This document shows positions 5,644 through 5,902 of a DNA stretch of 5,902 nt, in pieces; position 1 is the stretch's first letter, and every line of letters begins with the position of its first letter. A program made the translations under genes and the position numbers. The notes beneath the pieces were generated by a model. The model did no database searches. It had not been told where the DNA came from and saw only the letters and a program-made list of their open reading frames with translations. Source of the stretch: Ferruginibacter sp. (lineage in GTDB: Bacteria > Bacteroidota > Bacteroidia > Chitinophagales > Chitinophagaceae). Location of the stretch: NCBI GenBank assembly GCA_025362765.1, contig JANYFI010000556.1, forward strand, positions 1 to 5,902, written 5' to 3'.

Positions 5644-5902
5644 AACTTCGAAATAATTATAAAATTGAGATTTTTTCTTATTTCAGATAATCGAAGGAAA
5701 ATAAATAGACCAACAATAGGCGAGGTAAAAAACAGGGCTTTTTCTACTGCTATGTTCTTCAATAATCACGCTTACATACCCGCATTTTTTTAATACAACC
5801 TTTGCCTGCAGCGATTTTTGAGCAACCTCCTGGCAACGCCTTTATACCCTATTTTTTTATGTGTGCGATTTTTGTAACGATTTGTTATTGCTCCAAAAAC
5901 AT
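5644..5902. other. Region upstream of the leuC promoter with no supported gene
   Basis: I find no convincing coding region here. On the - strand one frame is open from the window edge to a TAA at 5790-5792, giving 36 basic residues that resemble nothing I know. On the + strand an ATG at 5859-5861 opens a frame that runs off the right edge after about 14 codons, too short to judge. A 10-bp direct repeat, GCGATTTTTG, occurs at 5811-5820 and 5865-5874. No tRNA, terminator or clear second promoter was recognised. Confidence 0.5.

Noticed and set aside
5550..5762. 71-codon N-terminal extension of leuC in the same frame
   Set aside because: LeuC proteins start at the residues encoded from 5549, the extension has no family resemblance, and the predicted promoter (5613-5643) lies inside it.
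5790..5900. - strand frame open at the right edge, 36 basic residues to a TAA
   Set aside because: It is too short, has no recognisable motif, and open frames of this length are expected by chance; it could be a gene end but cannot be supported.
5859..5902. + strand ATG followed by about 14 codons running off the window
   Set aside because: Only a few codons are visible and no matching promoter was found upstream.
1..5902. Novel defence, mobile or CRISPR-like system
   Set aside because: All large frames are a regulator and amino-acid biosynthesis genes; no spaced repeat array, transposase, integrase or toxin-like gene was seen.

Overview
The window looks like chromosomal DNA from a member of the Bacteroidota, possibly a Chitinophagaceae-like lineage. 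Three things suggest this: AT-rich gaps with no Shine-Dalgarno sites, a promoter of the TTTG-N19-TAnnTTTG type used by Bacteroidota, and protein variants that I recall from that phylum. The family-level guess rests on memory of homologues and is weak.

Layout, left to right. (1) Positions 1-571, + strand: the 3' part of a LacI-family regulator, cut by the window edge. (2) Positions 602-643: a hairpin that can serve as a shared terminator for two convergent transcription units. (3) Positions 659-5549, - strand: a four-gene operon read right to left, leuC, leuD, a citramalate-synthase-type gene (cimA) and leuB, with gaps of 49, 69 and 174 bases. (4) Positions 5550-5643: the leuC promoter and a short leader. 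(5) Positions 5644-5902: no gene that I can support.

The genes form one route. The 507-residue synthase would be called leuA (2-isopropylmalate synthase) by default, but it matches the (R)-citramalate synthase of Leptospira at the catalytic, metal and pyruvate-pocket positions that I recall. CimA would condense pyruvate with acetyl-CoA to citramalate. LeuC and LeuD would isomerise citramalate to beta-methylmalate, and LeuB would oxidise and decarboxylate that to 2-oxobutyrate, the isoleucine precursor, without threonine. The same LeuCD and LeuB also serve leucine synthesis if a true leuA lies elsewhere; none is in this window.

The features least explained by routine annotation are non-coding. 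The leuC leader holds a 13-codon upstream ORF with four isoleucine codons, whose stop overlaps the leuC start (ATGA). An 8-bp inverted repeat straddles the predicted transcription start. Two of the intra-operon gaps contain heptamer-period repeats, and a degenerate CGAATT-centred repeat recurs before leuB and cimA. The cimA gene appears to start with TTG. No phage, CRISPR, transposon or RNA gene was seen, and the coding content is ordinary amino-acid biosynthesis.
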